From NCBI RefSeq assembly GCF_003697845.1, contig NZ_RDQE01000010.1, forward strand, positions 110,622-174,621: DNA of 64,000 bases. Reading direction: 5' to 3'. Position 1 is the first letter of the stretch, and every line of letters starts with the position of its first letter. This stretch comes from Halobellus captivus (lineage in GTDB: Archaea; Halobacteriota; Halobacteria; Halobacteriales; Haloferacaceae). Positions 1-8,804 of this stretch are shown one piece after another. The position numbers and the translations under genes are program-made. The notes beneath the pieces were generated by a model that saw only the letters and a program-made list of their open reading frames with translations, was not told where the DNA came from and did no database searches.

Positions 1-1
1 A

Positions 2-664
2 GCCCCGTGGACCGTGCTCCAGCTCTGGTCTTCGAACCTGATCGGCCTGTACGACGCACAGACGTATCAGGACTTCAGGGCCGGCGAGGACATCACGTCG
101 GAGGTCGAGGCCGCCCTGGAAGTCACGGCCGACCAGTTCGAGTACGTTACCCCAGACGCGGGATCGGTCGGATCCGACGCCGCTCGACTCAAGCTCCCGG
201 AGGGGAACGGTGTGATGCTCATGGAGGGCGACTGGGCGGCCGGAAACCTGTTCGCCGCGGACGGGTACGAGTACGACGAGCACTGGCAGCACATGCCGTA
301 TCCGGGGACCGACGGGGTCTACAACATCAACACCGACGGTTTCCCGTACCCCCAACCGAATCCGACGCCCGACGCGACCGACAAGTGGATGCAGTGGGTC
401 GGAAGCGCGGAAGCGCAGCGTGTCTTCTGTGACCCCAAGGGTGCGATCCCGTGCCGGACCGACGTCGACCTCAGCGAGTTCAGTCCGCTCATGCAAGAGC
501 AGTTCGAGGACTTCCAGAGCGACACCGGCGTTTTGACACTCGCACACGGGGACGGGGTGTCCCCACAACAGGGAACCTCCCTGAAGAACGCGATGTCCCG
601 GTTCATGGATAACCGAAACGTCGAGGCCACCGCGGGCGCGCTCATGGACGCGATGACGCTGTAG
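2..664 (+). CDS. Sugar ABC transporter substrate-binding protein, C-terminal part
   Basis: The reading frame is open from the window edge, so the N-terminus (signal and lipobox) is missing; about 220 residues remain. It is the extracellular binding protein of a carbohydrate ABC importer, family 1 type. The stretch MEGDWAAGNLF followed by a Trp/Tyr/Pro-rich segment is typical of the C-terminal lobe of sugar-binding proteins. Two cysteines in FCDPKGAIPC could form a surface disulfide. The identification rests mainly on the two permeases and the MalK-like ATPase that follow on the same strand. The ligand cannot be named. The gap of 65 bases to the next gene holds a TATA-like box, so the permeases may also be transcribed separately. 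Confidence 0.85.
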   Translation, partial: APWTVLQLWSSNLIGLYDAQTYQDFRAGEDITSEVEAALEVTADQFEYVTPDAGSVGSDAARLKLPEGNGVMLMEGDWAAGNLFAADGYEYDEHWQHMPYPGTDGVYNINTDGFPYPQPNPTPDATDKWMQWVGSAEAQRVFCDPKGAIPCRTDVDLSEFSPLMQEQFEDFQSDTGVLTLAHGDGVSPQQGTSLKNAMSRFMDNRNVEATAGALMDAMTL

Positions 665-696
665 GAGTCGTCAGCGACAGTCAGCAGTCTCCGAAG

Positions 697-706
697 AATT
701 TTTATC
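697..706 (+). promoter_or_regulatory. Internal TATA-like promoter before the permease genes
   Basis: An A/T run ending in TTTATC is centred about 27 bases before the ATG at 730, the usual haloarchaeal spacing for leaderless transcripts. It would allow the permease-ATPase genes to be expressed independently of the binding protein. Seen in sequence; function inferred. Confidence 0.45.
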
Positions 707-729
707 ATGGTCTTTGAATATACCTATCA

Positions 730-1698
730 ATGAGTGTGTTAACCAAAATCAGGAACACGATGGAACGGTCGTCGTCGCCGGACTACCGTTCCGAAAACGA
801 CGGCATGAGATCGTATCTGAAGAGCGACTTCTTCCGATCGATGCCGTTCTGGCTCCCACCGACCCTCCTGATGGGACTGTTCGTGTACGGAGGAATACTC
901 TGGAACTTCGTCCTCTCGCTGACGGACTTCTCGGGGGTCGTCAGGCCCGAATACTCGGTCTCGAACTTCGATTTCGAGATGTACTTCCGGATGCTGGAAG
1001 ACCCGTCCTTCTGGAGCGCGGCGCGGAACACGATCGTGTTGTTGGTGGTGTTCACGCTCGTCTGTCTGGTCGTCGGGCTCTGTCTCGCCATCATCGTGGA
1101 CAACCTGTTGAAGGGTCAGGGGGTGTTCCGGACCGTCTTCCTGCTTCCGTTCGCCCTCTCTTTCGTCGTGACCGGCGTGTTCTGGCAATGGATGTACAAC
1201 CCCGAGATGGGAACGATCAACACGCTCTTCGATATCGTCGGGATGGGGTTCCTCGGACAGGACTGGCTCGGAGACCCCGCACTGCGGCTCTGGTCGGTCA
1301 TGTTCGCGCTGATGTGGCAGTTCGGCGGGTACGCGATGATAATCTATCTGGCCAGCCTCCGGACGATCCCCCAGGAGCACTACGAGGCCGCGAAGGTCGA
1401 CGGAGCGGGCTTCTTCAAGATGTACTGGAAGGTGATCATTCCGCAGCTGAGCTCGGCGTCCGTGAGTATCGCCGTCGTGTTGATGGTGTTCTCGCTGAAG
1501 GCGTTCAGTTGGCTCTACGTCGTGTTCGGGAGCAACCCCGGACCGGCCGCCGACATCCTCGGCGTGATGATGTACAGGGAGGCGTTCGCCGCGAACCAGT
1601 GGGCCTACGGGGCCGCCCTCGGGACCGTGTTGTTCGTGACGACCGTGGTTATCCTCGCCCCGTACCTGCGCTACCAGTACAAGCGGGGTGAGCTGTGA
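730..1698 (+). CDS. Sugar ABC transporter permease (MalF/UgpA type)
   Basis: A 322-residue inner-membrane permease of the carbohydrate ABC importer family. After a polar N-terminus of about 40 residues there are six hydrophobic segments. The EAA loop that contacts the ATPase is visible as YEAAKVDGAGFFKMYWKVIIP near residue 220. It sits between the binding protein and the second permease, and its stop TGA overlaps the next start (TGATG at 1696-1700), which indicates translational coupling. The start ATG is preceded by a TATA-like box at about -27, consistent with a leaderless message. Family assignment is firm; the substrate is unknown and probably matches the sugar or sugar acid handled by the downstream enzymes. 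Confidence 0.93.
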   Translation: MSVLTKIRNTMERSSSPDYRSENDGMRSYLKSDFFRSMPFWLPPTLLMGLFVYGGILWNFVLSLTDFSGVVRPEYSVSNFDFEMYFRMLEDPSFWSAARNTIVLLVVFTLVCLVVGLCLAIIVDNLLKGQGVFRTVFLLPFALSFVVTGVFWQWMYNPEMGTINTLFDIVGMGFLGQDWLGDPALRLWSVMFALMWQFGGYAMIIYLASLRTIPQEHYEAAKVDGAGFFKMYWKVIIPQLSSASVSIAVVLMVFSLKAFSWLYVVFGSNPGPAADILGVMMYREAFAANQWAYGAALGTVLFVTTVVILAPYLRYQYKRGEL

Positions 1699-2642
1699 TG
1701 ATCGGGCTCATCGCCTCGGCTCAGGCGACGACGGGGGACCTACTGACCTCGGTACGGGAGTCGCTCACCCGCGCGAACAGGAAGTACACCGTCGCGGCGA
1801 TCCTCGCGGTCCTGCTGGGACTCTTCTGGGTCTCCCCGCTGTGGGGGGGTATCTCGACCGCGTTCAAGACGCAGAGCGCGTTCATCAACACGATCCCGTT
1901 GTCGCCGCCCCCCGCCGGAGAGGTCACGATACAACCCTGGCTACGGGCGTGGGAAACTCTGAGCCCGTCACTGGGTAACAGCCTCATCTTCACCCTCCCC
2001 GCGATGGTGTTCTCGGGGGTGCTCGGGAGCCTCGCGGCGTACGGGCTGACCATGGTCGACTGGCGCGGACAGGTGGCGGTGATGGCGACGTTCATCGTCG
2101 CGATCTTCCTGCCGAAACAGGGGATCCTCCTGCCGCTCTCGCGCTTCTGGAACGCGGTCGACCTCCAGGGGATACTGAGCAGTCTGGGGTACTTCTCGCT
2201 CCCGTTCGCCCACCAGAGCCACACGACGCTGCTGATCCTGATCATCACGCACACCGCGTACGGGATCGGTATCTGTACGCTCCTGTTCAGAGGGTATTAC
2301 CTGACCATCGACCACGACCTCGTTGAGGCGGCACGGATAGACGGGGCGGGCGTCTTCAGCATCTATCGGAACATCATCCTCCCGCTGTCGTATCCGATGT
2401 TCATGGTGGTCTTCATCTTCCAGTTCACGCAGATATACAACGAATTCCTCTACGCGCTCATTCTGGTCGGCGGAAGCGACCCCAGCGCGGGTGCGCCGAT
2501 CACGCTCGCGCTCGCCGAGCTCAACAGTGGGTTCTCACAGAACTGGAACAACCAGATGGCGGGGGCGTTCATCACTGCGGTCCCGACGCTGATCGTGTAC
2601 GTCCTGTTCGGAGAACAGTTCGCGAAGGGAGTCAAATACTGA
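1698..2642 (+). CDS. Sugar ABC transporter permease (MalG/UgpE type)
   Basis: The second membrane subunit of the importer, 314 residues, with six predicted membrane segments. The EAA motif VEAARIDGAGVFSIYRNIILP lies near residue 213 and would pair with the ATPase. I prefer the ATG at 1698, which overlaps the previous stop codon; an in-frame GTG at 1695 is an alternative one codon earlier. It is followed after nine bases by the ATPase gene, so the three genes are one transcription unit. Family membership is clear from the motif and the operon. The two permeases should form a heterodimer. Confidence 0.93.
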   Translation: MIGLIASAQATTGDLLTSVRESLTRANRKYTVAAILAVLLGLFWVSPLWGGISTAFKTQSAFINTIPLSPPPAGEVTIQPWLRAWETLSPSLGNSLIFTLPAMVFSGVLGSLAAYGLTMVDWRGQVAVMATFIVAIFLPKQGILLPLSRFWNAVDLQGILSSLGYFSLPFAHQSHTTLLILIITHTAYGIGICTLLFRGYYLTIDHDLVEAARIDGAGVFSIYRNIILPLSYPMFMVVFIFQFTQIYNEFLYALILVGGSDPSAGAPITLALAELNSGFSQNWNNQMAGAFITAVPTLIVYVLFGEQFAKGVKY

Positions 2643-2651
2643 GAGACACAT

Positions 2652-3794
2652 ATGGCACAATTAACGTTCGACGACGTACGGAAGACGTTTCAGGAGGGGA
2701 ACAACGAGATCGTCGCGGTCGACGATCTGAACATGGAAGTACGGGACGGCGAGTTTCTCGTCGTCGTCGGTCCCAGCGGCTGCGGGAAGACCACGACGTT
2801 ACGGATGGTCGCCGGACTGGAGACGATAACGGAGGGACAGATCGAACTCGACGGACGGTCGATCCGAGGGATGAGCCCACAGGACCGCAACATCGCGATG
2901 GTGTTCCAGTCCTACGCGCTGTATCCCCACATGACGGTGTTCGACAACATGGCCTTCGGCCTCCGTGAATCGACCGACCTCTCGGAGGACGAGATCGACG
3001 ACCTCGTCACCGAAACGAGCGAAATGCTGGACATCAAGGAGCTCCTGAACAGAAAGCCGAGCGAACTCTCCGGCGGACAACAACAGCGCGTCGCGCTCGG
3101 ACGGGCGATCGTCAGGGATCCGGACGCGTTCCTGATGGACGAACCCCTCAGCAACCTCGACGCGAAGCTCCGCGCCGAGATGCGGACCGAACTCCAGCGG
3201 TTACAAGAGGAGTTCGAGACGACCACGATCTACGTCACCCACGACCAGACGGAGGCGATGACCATGGGTGACCGCATCGCCATCCTGGATCACGGCGAGT
3301 TACAGCAGATCGGGACCCCCATGGAGTGTTACTACGAGCCGGCAAACGAGTTCGTCGCCGGCTTCATCGGGGAGCCGTCAATGAACTTCCTCCGGGGTAC
3401 GTCCGACGGTGGCGTTCTCCGAATGGAGGACTTCAGCTACGAACTCTCCCAGTCGACGGTGGAGTCGATCGGGTCCACGACCGAGATCACGCTTGGCGTT
3501 AGGCCGGAGGACGTTGAGGTCGTTCCCGAGGCGACGCAGACGAACGACGTCGCGGTGGAGGTTGACGTCGTCGAGCCGTTCGGAAAGGAGAACAACCTGT
3601 ATCTCAAACCGGAGGGGAGCGACACGGACGACACGATCATCGCGACGGTGGGAGGACGCAAGAGCGTCAACGAGGGCGAGCGGGTCGGCATGCGGCTCCC
3701 CGAGGAACACCTCTACCTGTTCGATCGGAGCGACGGAACCGCCATTCGACACCCGACGGTCGAGGCTGAGGAGATCACTCCGGTCGCGGAGTAG
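2652..3794 (+). CDS. Sugar ABC transporter ATP-binding protein (MalK/UgpC type)
   Basis: A 380-residue cytoplasmic ATPase driving the importer encoded just upstream. Walker A GPSGCGKTT lies near residue 38, the Q-loop follows in VFQSYALYPHMTV, the signature LSGGQQQR is near 138, Walker B and catalytic Glu are in FLMDEPLSNLD, and the switch His is in YVTHDQTEAMT. After about residue 240 there is a C-terminal regulatory (TOBE/OB-like) region with GVRPEDVEV, as in MalK and UgpC. Haloarchaeal genomes often reuse one such ATPase for several sugar importers, so its partner range may be wider than this operon. The gene ends the transport unit; the next gene lies on the other strand. Confidence 0.95.
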   Translation: MAQLTFDDVRKTFQEGNNEIVAVDDLNMEVRDGEFLVVVGPSGCGKTTTLRMVAGLETITEGQIELDGRSIRGMSPQDRNIAMVFQSYALYPHMTVFDNMAFGLRESTDLSEDEIDDLVTETSEMLDIKELLNRKPSELSGGQQQRVALGRAIVRDPDAFLMDEPLSNLDAKLRAEMRTELQRLQEEFETTTIYVTHDQTEAMTMGDRIAILDHGELQQIGTPMECYYEPANEFVAGFIGEPSMNFLRGTSDGGVLRMEDFSYELSQSTVESIGSTTEITLGVRPEDVEVVPEATQTNDVAVEVDVVEPFGKENNLYLKPEGSDTDDTIIATVGGRKSVNEGERVGMRLPEEHLYLFDRSDGTAIRHPTVEAEEITPVAE

Positions 3795-3836
3795 CAGGGA
3801 CCGACTCCCCGTTTTCCGACCCGATCCGAACTGCGG

Positions 3837-4982
3837 TCAGTCCACCCGGAAGCGTTCGACGGCCGTCTCGTCGATCTCGATGCCGAGTCCCGGGGCGTCC
3901 GGCACGGAGAGCTCTCCTCCGGTGGGGTCGAACGGCTCCGCGAGCAGCTCGTTGCGAAGCGGGTTCTCGCTTCGGTCGAACTCGAACAGGATCGGCCGGG
4001 TCGACCGGTCGGAGCGCATCGGGTACGAGGGAACGGTGGCGGCGAACTGGATCGCGGCGGCCAGACCGACGGCGCTGTTCCACACGTGCGGCCGAATTCG
4101 GACGTTGTTCGTCGTGGCGAGCCGCGCGAGATACCGGGCTTCGGCGAAACCGCCGCACCGACCGAGGTTCGGTTGGACGACGTCCACCACGTTCTCCCGA
4201 ACTAGGTCGGTGAACTCGAACCGCCCGTGGTGAGCCTCGCCGGCGGCCAACGGGACGTCGATGGCGTCCCGGAGGCGGCGATAGCCGTCAACGTCCTCGG
4301 GGGGGACGGGCTCTTCGATCCACGTCAGGTCGAACTCCTCTATCGCCCGAATCGACTCGAGCGCGTCCGTCGCCGTGTAGTTCCCGTTGTAGTCGACCAT
4401 CAACCGGGCGTCGTCGCCGAGGATCTCCCGGGCCGTTCGAACCCGGTGGACGTCGTCCTCGACTGACCGGCCGATCTTGATCTTGGCCGCGGTGAATCCC
4501 TCCTCGACGGCCCGTTCCATCGGTTCCGCGGGGTCCTGTCCCCACTCGGTGATGTACATGGTCGACGCGTACGGCGTCACCGCGTCGTGCGACTGACCCG
4601 AGAGCAGTTCACGGACCGGCTTACCGAGCGCCTTCCCACGGAGGTCCCAGAGCGCCACCTCGACGCCGGTCAACGCCGCCTGCGTGAACGCCTGTCTGCC
4701 GAAGTGGTATCCCCCGATCTCGCCGGTGTAGACGGCGTCGGCGAGTGTCTCGGCGTCCCATGGGTCGAGTCCGACGACCGCGTCGGCGAAAAACTCCTCG
4801 ATCAACGTCGCGACCGTTCGTGGGGGCGCGAACGCCTCTCCCCAACCAACGGTCCCGTCGTCGGCGGTGACCTTCACCAACGTCGCCGTGCGCGTGTCCG
4901 TCACTCCTCGCGTTCCGCCGAAGGCTCGTCCCGACCCGAGCGGATGTTCGAGTGGGATCGGCTCGACTGAGACGACTCGCAT
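3837..4982 (-). CDS. Enolase-superfamily (mandelate racemase/muconate lactonizing-like) protein A
   Basis: A 381-residue protein with the two-domain enolase-superfamily layout: N-terminal capping domain, then a barrel. Visible active-site elements are KIKIG (KxK base), metal ligands in MVDYN, WIEEP and AAGEA, and a possible His base in RPHVW. The Asp that usually pairs with this His is Asn here (QPNLGRCGG). Members dehydrate or epimerise sugar acids or racemise alpha-hydroxy acids; the substrate is not predictable. The start ATG at 4982 was chosen over a farther upstream one because a TATA-like box lies 27 bases before it and the family typically begins just ahead of the first beta strand. 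It is convergent with the ABC importer and divergent from the UlaG-like gene. Confidence 0.9.
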   Translation of the reverse strand: MRVVSVEPIPLEHPLGSGRAFGGTRGVTDTRTATLVKVTADDGTVGWGEAFAPPRTVATLIEEFFADAVVGLDPWDAETLADAVYTGEIGGYHFGRQAFTQAALTGVEVALWDLRGKALGKPVRELLSGQSHDAVTPYASTMYITEWGQDPAEPMERAVEEGFTAAKIKIGRSVEDDVHRVRTAREILGDDARLMVDYNGNYTATDALESIRAIEEFDLTWIEEPVPPEDVDGYRRLRDAIDVPLAAGEAHHGRFEFTDLVRENVVDVVQPNLGRCGGFAEARYLARLATTNNVRIRPHVWNSAVGLAAAIQFAATVPSYPMRSDRSTRPILFEFDRSENPLRNELLAEPFDPTGGELSVPDAPGLGIEIDETAVERFRVD

Positions 4983-5004
4983 ACACGGGAGACGGACGCG
5001 CGTT

Positions 5005-5014
5005 GCAAATACTT
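5005..5014 (-). promoter_or_regulatory. TATA-like box for enolase-superfamily gene A
   Basis: On the minus strand AAAGTATTTG lies about 27 bases upstream of the ATG at 4982. This supports a leaderless start and sets the N-terminus of the gene. Confidence 0.45.
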
Positions 5015-5122
5015 TTTGGAGCCGTTTCTCCGGAGCGACATAGGAGGAAGGCACCGATCCTAGAGTATGTCCCGTCGATGTCGGCGAGCGATTTTAGTGC
5101 GCGAGGGTCGAAGCGATCCGTC

Positions 5123-5980
5123 ATGGTCACGTCGACGTGGACCGACTGGTTCGTCCGGGACGAGGTCGAAGCAACCGATCCGGACGGACTCTCGATATGG
5201 TATCTCGGGTGTAACGGGTTCGTTCTACGGACGGACGAGGCGACGGTGTACGTCGACCCGTACTTCGGTACGGGCGGACATCGTCGGTACGCAGTCCGGA
5301 TGTGCCCGGTACCGATGGATCCCGTGGACGCGACACGGTGCGATGCGGTTCTGGTCACGCACGGACACGTCGACCACCTTCATCCTCCGTCGTATCGACC
5401 TCTCCTCGATCTGGGTGCGGATCTCTACGCTCCGAGTGGCGCACTGGAAGACCCCAGCTACGGGAACGATCTGCGAATACCCTCTGGACAGTGTCAACCC
5501 GTCTCCGTCGGGATGGAGTTCGAGATCGGTGACCTCCGGGTGTCCGTTCGTGGAGCCGACGACCCGGACGCAGTGGATCCGGTTTCGTACGTGATCGAGT
5601 ACGGGGACAACGTCTTCTTTCATGGTGGTGATAGCGGACCGTGCGAGGAGTTCTCCGCCGTCGGCACGGAATTCGACGTCGACCTAGGTGCGCTCGCGTT
5701 CGGTTCGGCGGGCCTGGTCTACGACGGCGAAACCGCGACCTCGGAGCGCACACGCTGGTACATGGACGAGAACGAGATCGTGGAGGCCGCAAACCAGTTG
5801 CGGCTCGACCGGCTGTTGCCGACCCACTGGAACATGTGGAAGGGGGCGGAGGCCGATCCGTCGCCTCTCCATGACCACGCGAGCTCGTTTCGCTACCCGC
5901 ACGTCGTTGAGGTCGGGAGAACGGGGGATCGATTCGAACTCGAACGGCCGGGTGTACGTCCGCCCGTATTCGCAGAGTAG
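5123..5980 (+). CDS. UlaG-like metallo-beta-lactamase-fold hydrolase
   Basis: A 285-residue metal-dependent hydrolase. The signature THGHVDHLH (residues 79-87) gives H80, H82, D84 and H85, and later ligands are plausible in FFHGGDSG and LPTHW. The closest recognisable group is the UlaG/L-ascorbate-6-phosphate lactonase branch of the MBL fold, so lactone opening is a reasonable but unproven role. The start at 5123 has ATTTTAG at about -27; an upstream in-frame ATG at 5078 lacks such support. It lies between an enolase-superfamily gene and a UxuA-like gene, fitting a path of lactone hydrolysis followed by acid dehydration. Confidence 0.88.
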   Translation: MVTSTWTDWFVRDEVEATDPDGLSIWYLGCNGFVLRTDEATVYVDPYFGTGGHRRYAVRMCPVPMDPVDATRCDAVLVTHGHVDHLHPPSYRPLLDLGADLYAPSGALEDPSYGNDLRIPSGQCQPVSVGMEFEIGDLRVSVRGADDPDAVDPVSYVIEYGDNVFFHGGDSGPCEEFSAVGTEFDVDLGALAFGSAGLVYDGETATSERTRWYMDENEIVEAANQLRLDRLLPTHWNMWKGAEADPSPLHDHASSFRYPHVVEVGRTGDRFELERPGVRPPVFAE

Positions 5981-6036
5981 CGTCGGCCGTCCGGTGAACG
6001 ATCGGTTTTTTTTCCTTTCGAATGGGAACGGTGCAC

Positions 6037-7122
6037 ATGAGTTCACGAACATCGACAGAGACCAGTCCCCAGATCACCGTCGGCTTCCGAACGCGCTCCA
6101 TCTCGGACGAACGCCTTCGATTCATCCGACAGGTCGGCGCGACCGACGTCTATCTCGATCACTCATCCCTCGACGAGGAGCCGGACGAGTTCATCGATAA
6201 CACCGGTGAGAACGACACGCTGGTGATCGACGAAGACGTGATCCCCTCCGCCGAGGAGCTGATCGAGGCCAAAGAGCGGGTCGAAGCGCACGGCCTTCGA
6301 CTCGCGGGCGTTCACTCCCTCCCTCACTCGATCTACGGGCCGATAATGCTCGGGACGGAGCGCGCGGACGAACGGATCGAACTGATCGCACAGCTGATCC
6401 GAAACATCGGCGAGGCCGGGATCCCGATCCTGGGTTACCAATGGAACCCACGGGGACTGGTCCCGATGCGAACCCGACCCGACAGGCCGATCCGCGGGGG
6501 AGCGGAGGCGACCGAGTTCGACCTGACCGACCTTGAGGATCCCTTCGAGGTGGCCGAGACGGTCGACCGAGAGTATTCCGAAGCGGAGTTCTGGGAGAAC
6601 TACGAGCGGTTCGTCGAAGCCGTCGTTCCGGTCGCCGAGGAGGCCGACGTCCGGCTCGCCCTCCATCCCGTCGATCCGCCGGGGATCGAGCAACTGGGCG
6701 GGATCCCCCGACTCTTCCGTAACGTCGAGAACTTCGAGCGCGCGATGGACATCGTCCCGAGCTACCACCACGGACTCAAGCTCTGTCTGGGTTGCTTCTC
6801 CCAGCTCGGCGAGGACATCCCGGCACTGATCCGCCGGTTCGGCGAGCGCGACCAGATCGTGTTCGTCCACTTCCGTGATGTGGAGGGAACCGTCCCGTCG
6901 TTTCACGAGACGTTCGTTGACGAGGGTAACTTCGACGAGTTCGAGGCGATGGAAGCGCTGGTCGACATCGGATTCTCCGGCTCCGTGCTCCCCGACCACG
7001 TCCCGAAGATCGAGGGGGACTCCCAGTGGAGACACCGCGCAAACGCGTTTACCGCTGGCTACCTCAAGGGAGTGATCAACAGCACTCTCAGAGCCCGTTC
7101 CGGAACCCTCCGCGAGACGTAA
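6037..7122 (+). CDS. UxuA (mannonate dehydratase) family protein, copy 1
   Basis: A 361-residue TIM-barrel enzyme. Conserved positions match the metal site of mannonate dehydratase: His in LALHP, Cys in LKLCLGC, His in FVHFRD, and Asp-His in LPDHVP, plus SFHETF. It is somewhat shorter than bacterial UxuA and has a GYQWNPRG segment of its own, shared with a second copy at 23.7-24.7 kb. Dehydration of an aldonate to a 2-keto-3-deoxy acid is the expected chemistry; D-mannonate itself is not certain. The start at 6037 is preferred to an ATG at 6022 because a T-rich TATA-like box lies 27 bases before it. An inverted repeat follows the stop. Confidence 0.85.
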   Translation: MSSRTSTETSPQITVGFRTRSISDERLRFIRQVGATDVYLDHSSLDEEPDEFIDNTGENDTLVIDEDVIPSAEELIEAKERVEAHGLRLAGVHSLPHSIYGPIMLGTERADERIELIAQLIRNIGEAGIPILGYQWNPRGLVPMRTRPDRPIRGGAEATEFDLTDLEDPFEVAETVDREYSEAEFWENYERFVEAVVPVAEEADVRLALHPVDPPGIEQLGGIPRLFRNVENFERAMDIVPSYHHGLKLCLGCFSQLGEDIPALIRRFGERDQIVFVHFRDVEGTVPSFHETFVDEGNFDEFEAMEALVDIGFSGSVLPDHVPKIEGDSQWRHRANAFTAGYLKGVINSTLRARSGTLRET

Positions 7123-7137
7123 CCGGGAGGCGCTTGA

Positions 7138-7163
7138 GGCTCAAGGCCCAAAGGACTTGAGCC
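7138..7163 (+). terminator. Stem-loop after the UxuA-like gene
   Basis: GGCTCAAG and CTTGAGCC form perfect 8-bp arms around a 10-base loop, starting 16 bases after the stop codon. Position suggests a transcript end or 3' stabilising hairpin, although no T-run follows directly. Confidence 0.4.
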
Positions 7164-7799
7164 AGTCGTGCCGTCTCGGATAGACCAGCAGATGAAGCGT
7201 GACTAGCTCACATGTGACCAGACTTAATTTATATATTATTTCTAATATATATTGTGTAGTACCTAGTTTCATATATATTCTGGACGGTTTCTCGTAATGG
7301 CTCTGGATCCCTCACCAGAGCAAGTAGATCGGAATTAGACCACACGATCACCGGAAAAATCTGCGATAAATTCGACGTTCTACGAGTCTCTCGGTAGTAT
7401 TTTCGTAATAAGGAGATATTTGACAAAATCGGAGAAGAGATCACGTTCGCGGTCGATCCCTATCGATCGGTATCGTACTCATCGACGGAATCAGCTCCGA
7501 ATCCTCTGATATCGAGGAATGATGCGATCTCTCGCCGAACACCGTTGTAGCACTTCCTCTCGGACTGATCTTGAGACTCCCCCAAACTATAGATCCAAAT
7601 ATATAAAATAAAAATATAGTATATTTAAAAGGTAATTTCGAAATGGATTCACTCGTGGGATCGGTTCAGGTCTCTCTACGAACCGACGCCAGTGCGGTCT
7701 CATATCGATCCTTCACGAACCCATCCGCCCTTCGACGAATGCTTCCGCCCGATCGCCGGACCGTTGGTTTAAGGGATCGACCGTCCATCCCGGATCCAC
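7164..7799. other. AT-rich gene-poor stretch
   Basis: No convincing gene. The segment from about 7200 to 7640 is far richer in A+T than its surroundings, with runs of alternating A/T near 7227-7281 and 7599-7633. A 71-codon frame on the minus strand has no recognisable features and is probably chance. The last 30 bases hold TTTAAG at 7768-7773, the promoter of the next gene. Confidence 0.6.
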
Positions 7800-8756
7800 A
7801 TGGAAGTCGCTTTCATCGGAGGCGCGGGAACCGTCGGTGCGACCGCCGCGTACACGCTCGCGGTCGAACGGCCGTCCGTCGACGTCACGCTCGTCGACGT
7901 CGAGGAGGACGCCGCGGAGGGACACGGCATCGGGATCCGTCACGCGCGGACGCTCGGGTCGCTCCCGCAGTTCGGCGACGCGAACGACCTCGGTAGCGTG
8001 TCGGCGAAGCCGTCATCGGCGGCGGGGCTCGCGACCGCGGACGTCGCCGTCGTGACCGCGAGCGTGCCGCGACCCGGATCGTCGGCGAAGCGCGGCGGCC
8101 GCCTCGAGTTCCTCGACCGGAACCTCGAGCTCGCGGAGTCGATCGCGGGGACGCTGCGCGAGCGCGAGCCGCTCCCCGTGATCGTCGTCAGCAACCCCAT
8201 GGACCGCATCACCCAGCGGATCTGGCGCGAGACGGGCTGGGACCGCGATCGGTTCCTGGGGTACTCGCTCTCGGAGACCGGCCGAACGGCCGACCGGATC
8301 GCGAGCATCCGCGACGTGCCCGCGGAGGACGTCTACTGTCCGGTCGGGGGCGAACACGGCGAGAACGTGGTGCCCTTCTTCTCGCGGCTGACCGTCGACG
8401 GCGAGCCGACGACGCTGACCGAGGCGGAGAAACGCGACGTGCGCGACTACGTCCGCGACGTCCCGTACGACGTCATCGAGCTCCGCGGGGCCGAGGAGAC
8501 CTCGCGCTGGGTGACCGGACAGGGCGTCGTCCGTCTGGTGTGTGCCGTCCTCGACGACGGGCTCGACGACCCCGACCATCCGATAGCCGCCTCGGTCCCG
8601 CTCGACGGCGAGTACGGGATCGAGGACGCGTGCGTGAGCGTCCCGGTCGAGGTGGGTCGCACGGGCGTTCGACGCGTCATCGAGTGGGACCTCCCCGAGG
8701 AGGAGCTCGAGGGGCTCCGGGCGGCGGCCGAGTCGGTCGCGGCCGATCCCGAGTGA
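7800..8756 (+). CDS. Malate/lactate dehydrogenase family protein
   Basis: A 318-residue NAD(P)-dependent 2-hydroxyacid dehydrogenase of the LDH/MDH fold. The dinucleotide loop GGAGTVGAT is at residues 7-15, an acidic VDVEED follows the second strand, SNPMDRIT is the conserved Asn-Pro region, and the catalytic His is in GEHGENVVP. The segment equivalent to the usual LDSAR reads LSETGR, so the Asp that orients the His may be Glu. The active-site loop ASVPRPGSSAKRGGR is unusual, so the substrate may be neither malate nor lactate. It is transcribed alone from a TATA-like TTTAAG at -27 with a leaderless ATG. Context suggests oxidation of a hydroxy acid from the surrounding catabolic genes. Confidence 0.87.
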   Translation: MEVAFIGGAGTVGATAAYTLAVERPSVDVTLVDVEEDAAEGHGIGIRHARTLGSLPQFGDANDLGSVSAKPSSAAGLATADVAVVTASVPRPGSSAKRGGRLEFLDRNLELAESIAGTLREREPLPVIVVSNPMDRITQRIWRETGWDRDRFLGYSLSETGRTADRIASIRDVPAEDVYCPVGGEHGENVVPFFSRLTVDGEPTTLTEAEKRDVRDYVRDVPYDVIELRGAEETSRWVTGQGVVRLVCAVLDDGLDDPDHPIAASVPLDGEYGIEDACVSVPVEVGRTGVRRVIEWDLPEEELEGLRAAAESVAADPE

Positions 8757-8804
8757 TCGACCCCGAGTGACGGACGATCGTTCGGGCGTCGGAGAGCCGA
8801 CGGA

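Noticed and set aside
7229..7444. 71-codon minus-strand frame in the AT-rich stretch
   Set aside because: No recognisable domain or good start signal; A/T-rich DNA gives such frames by chance.
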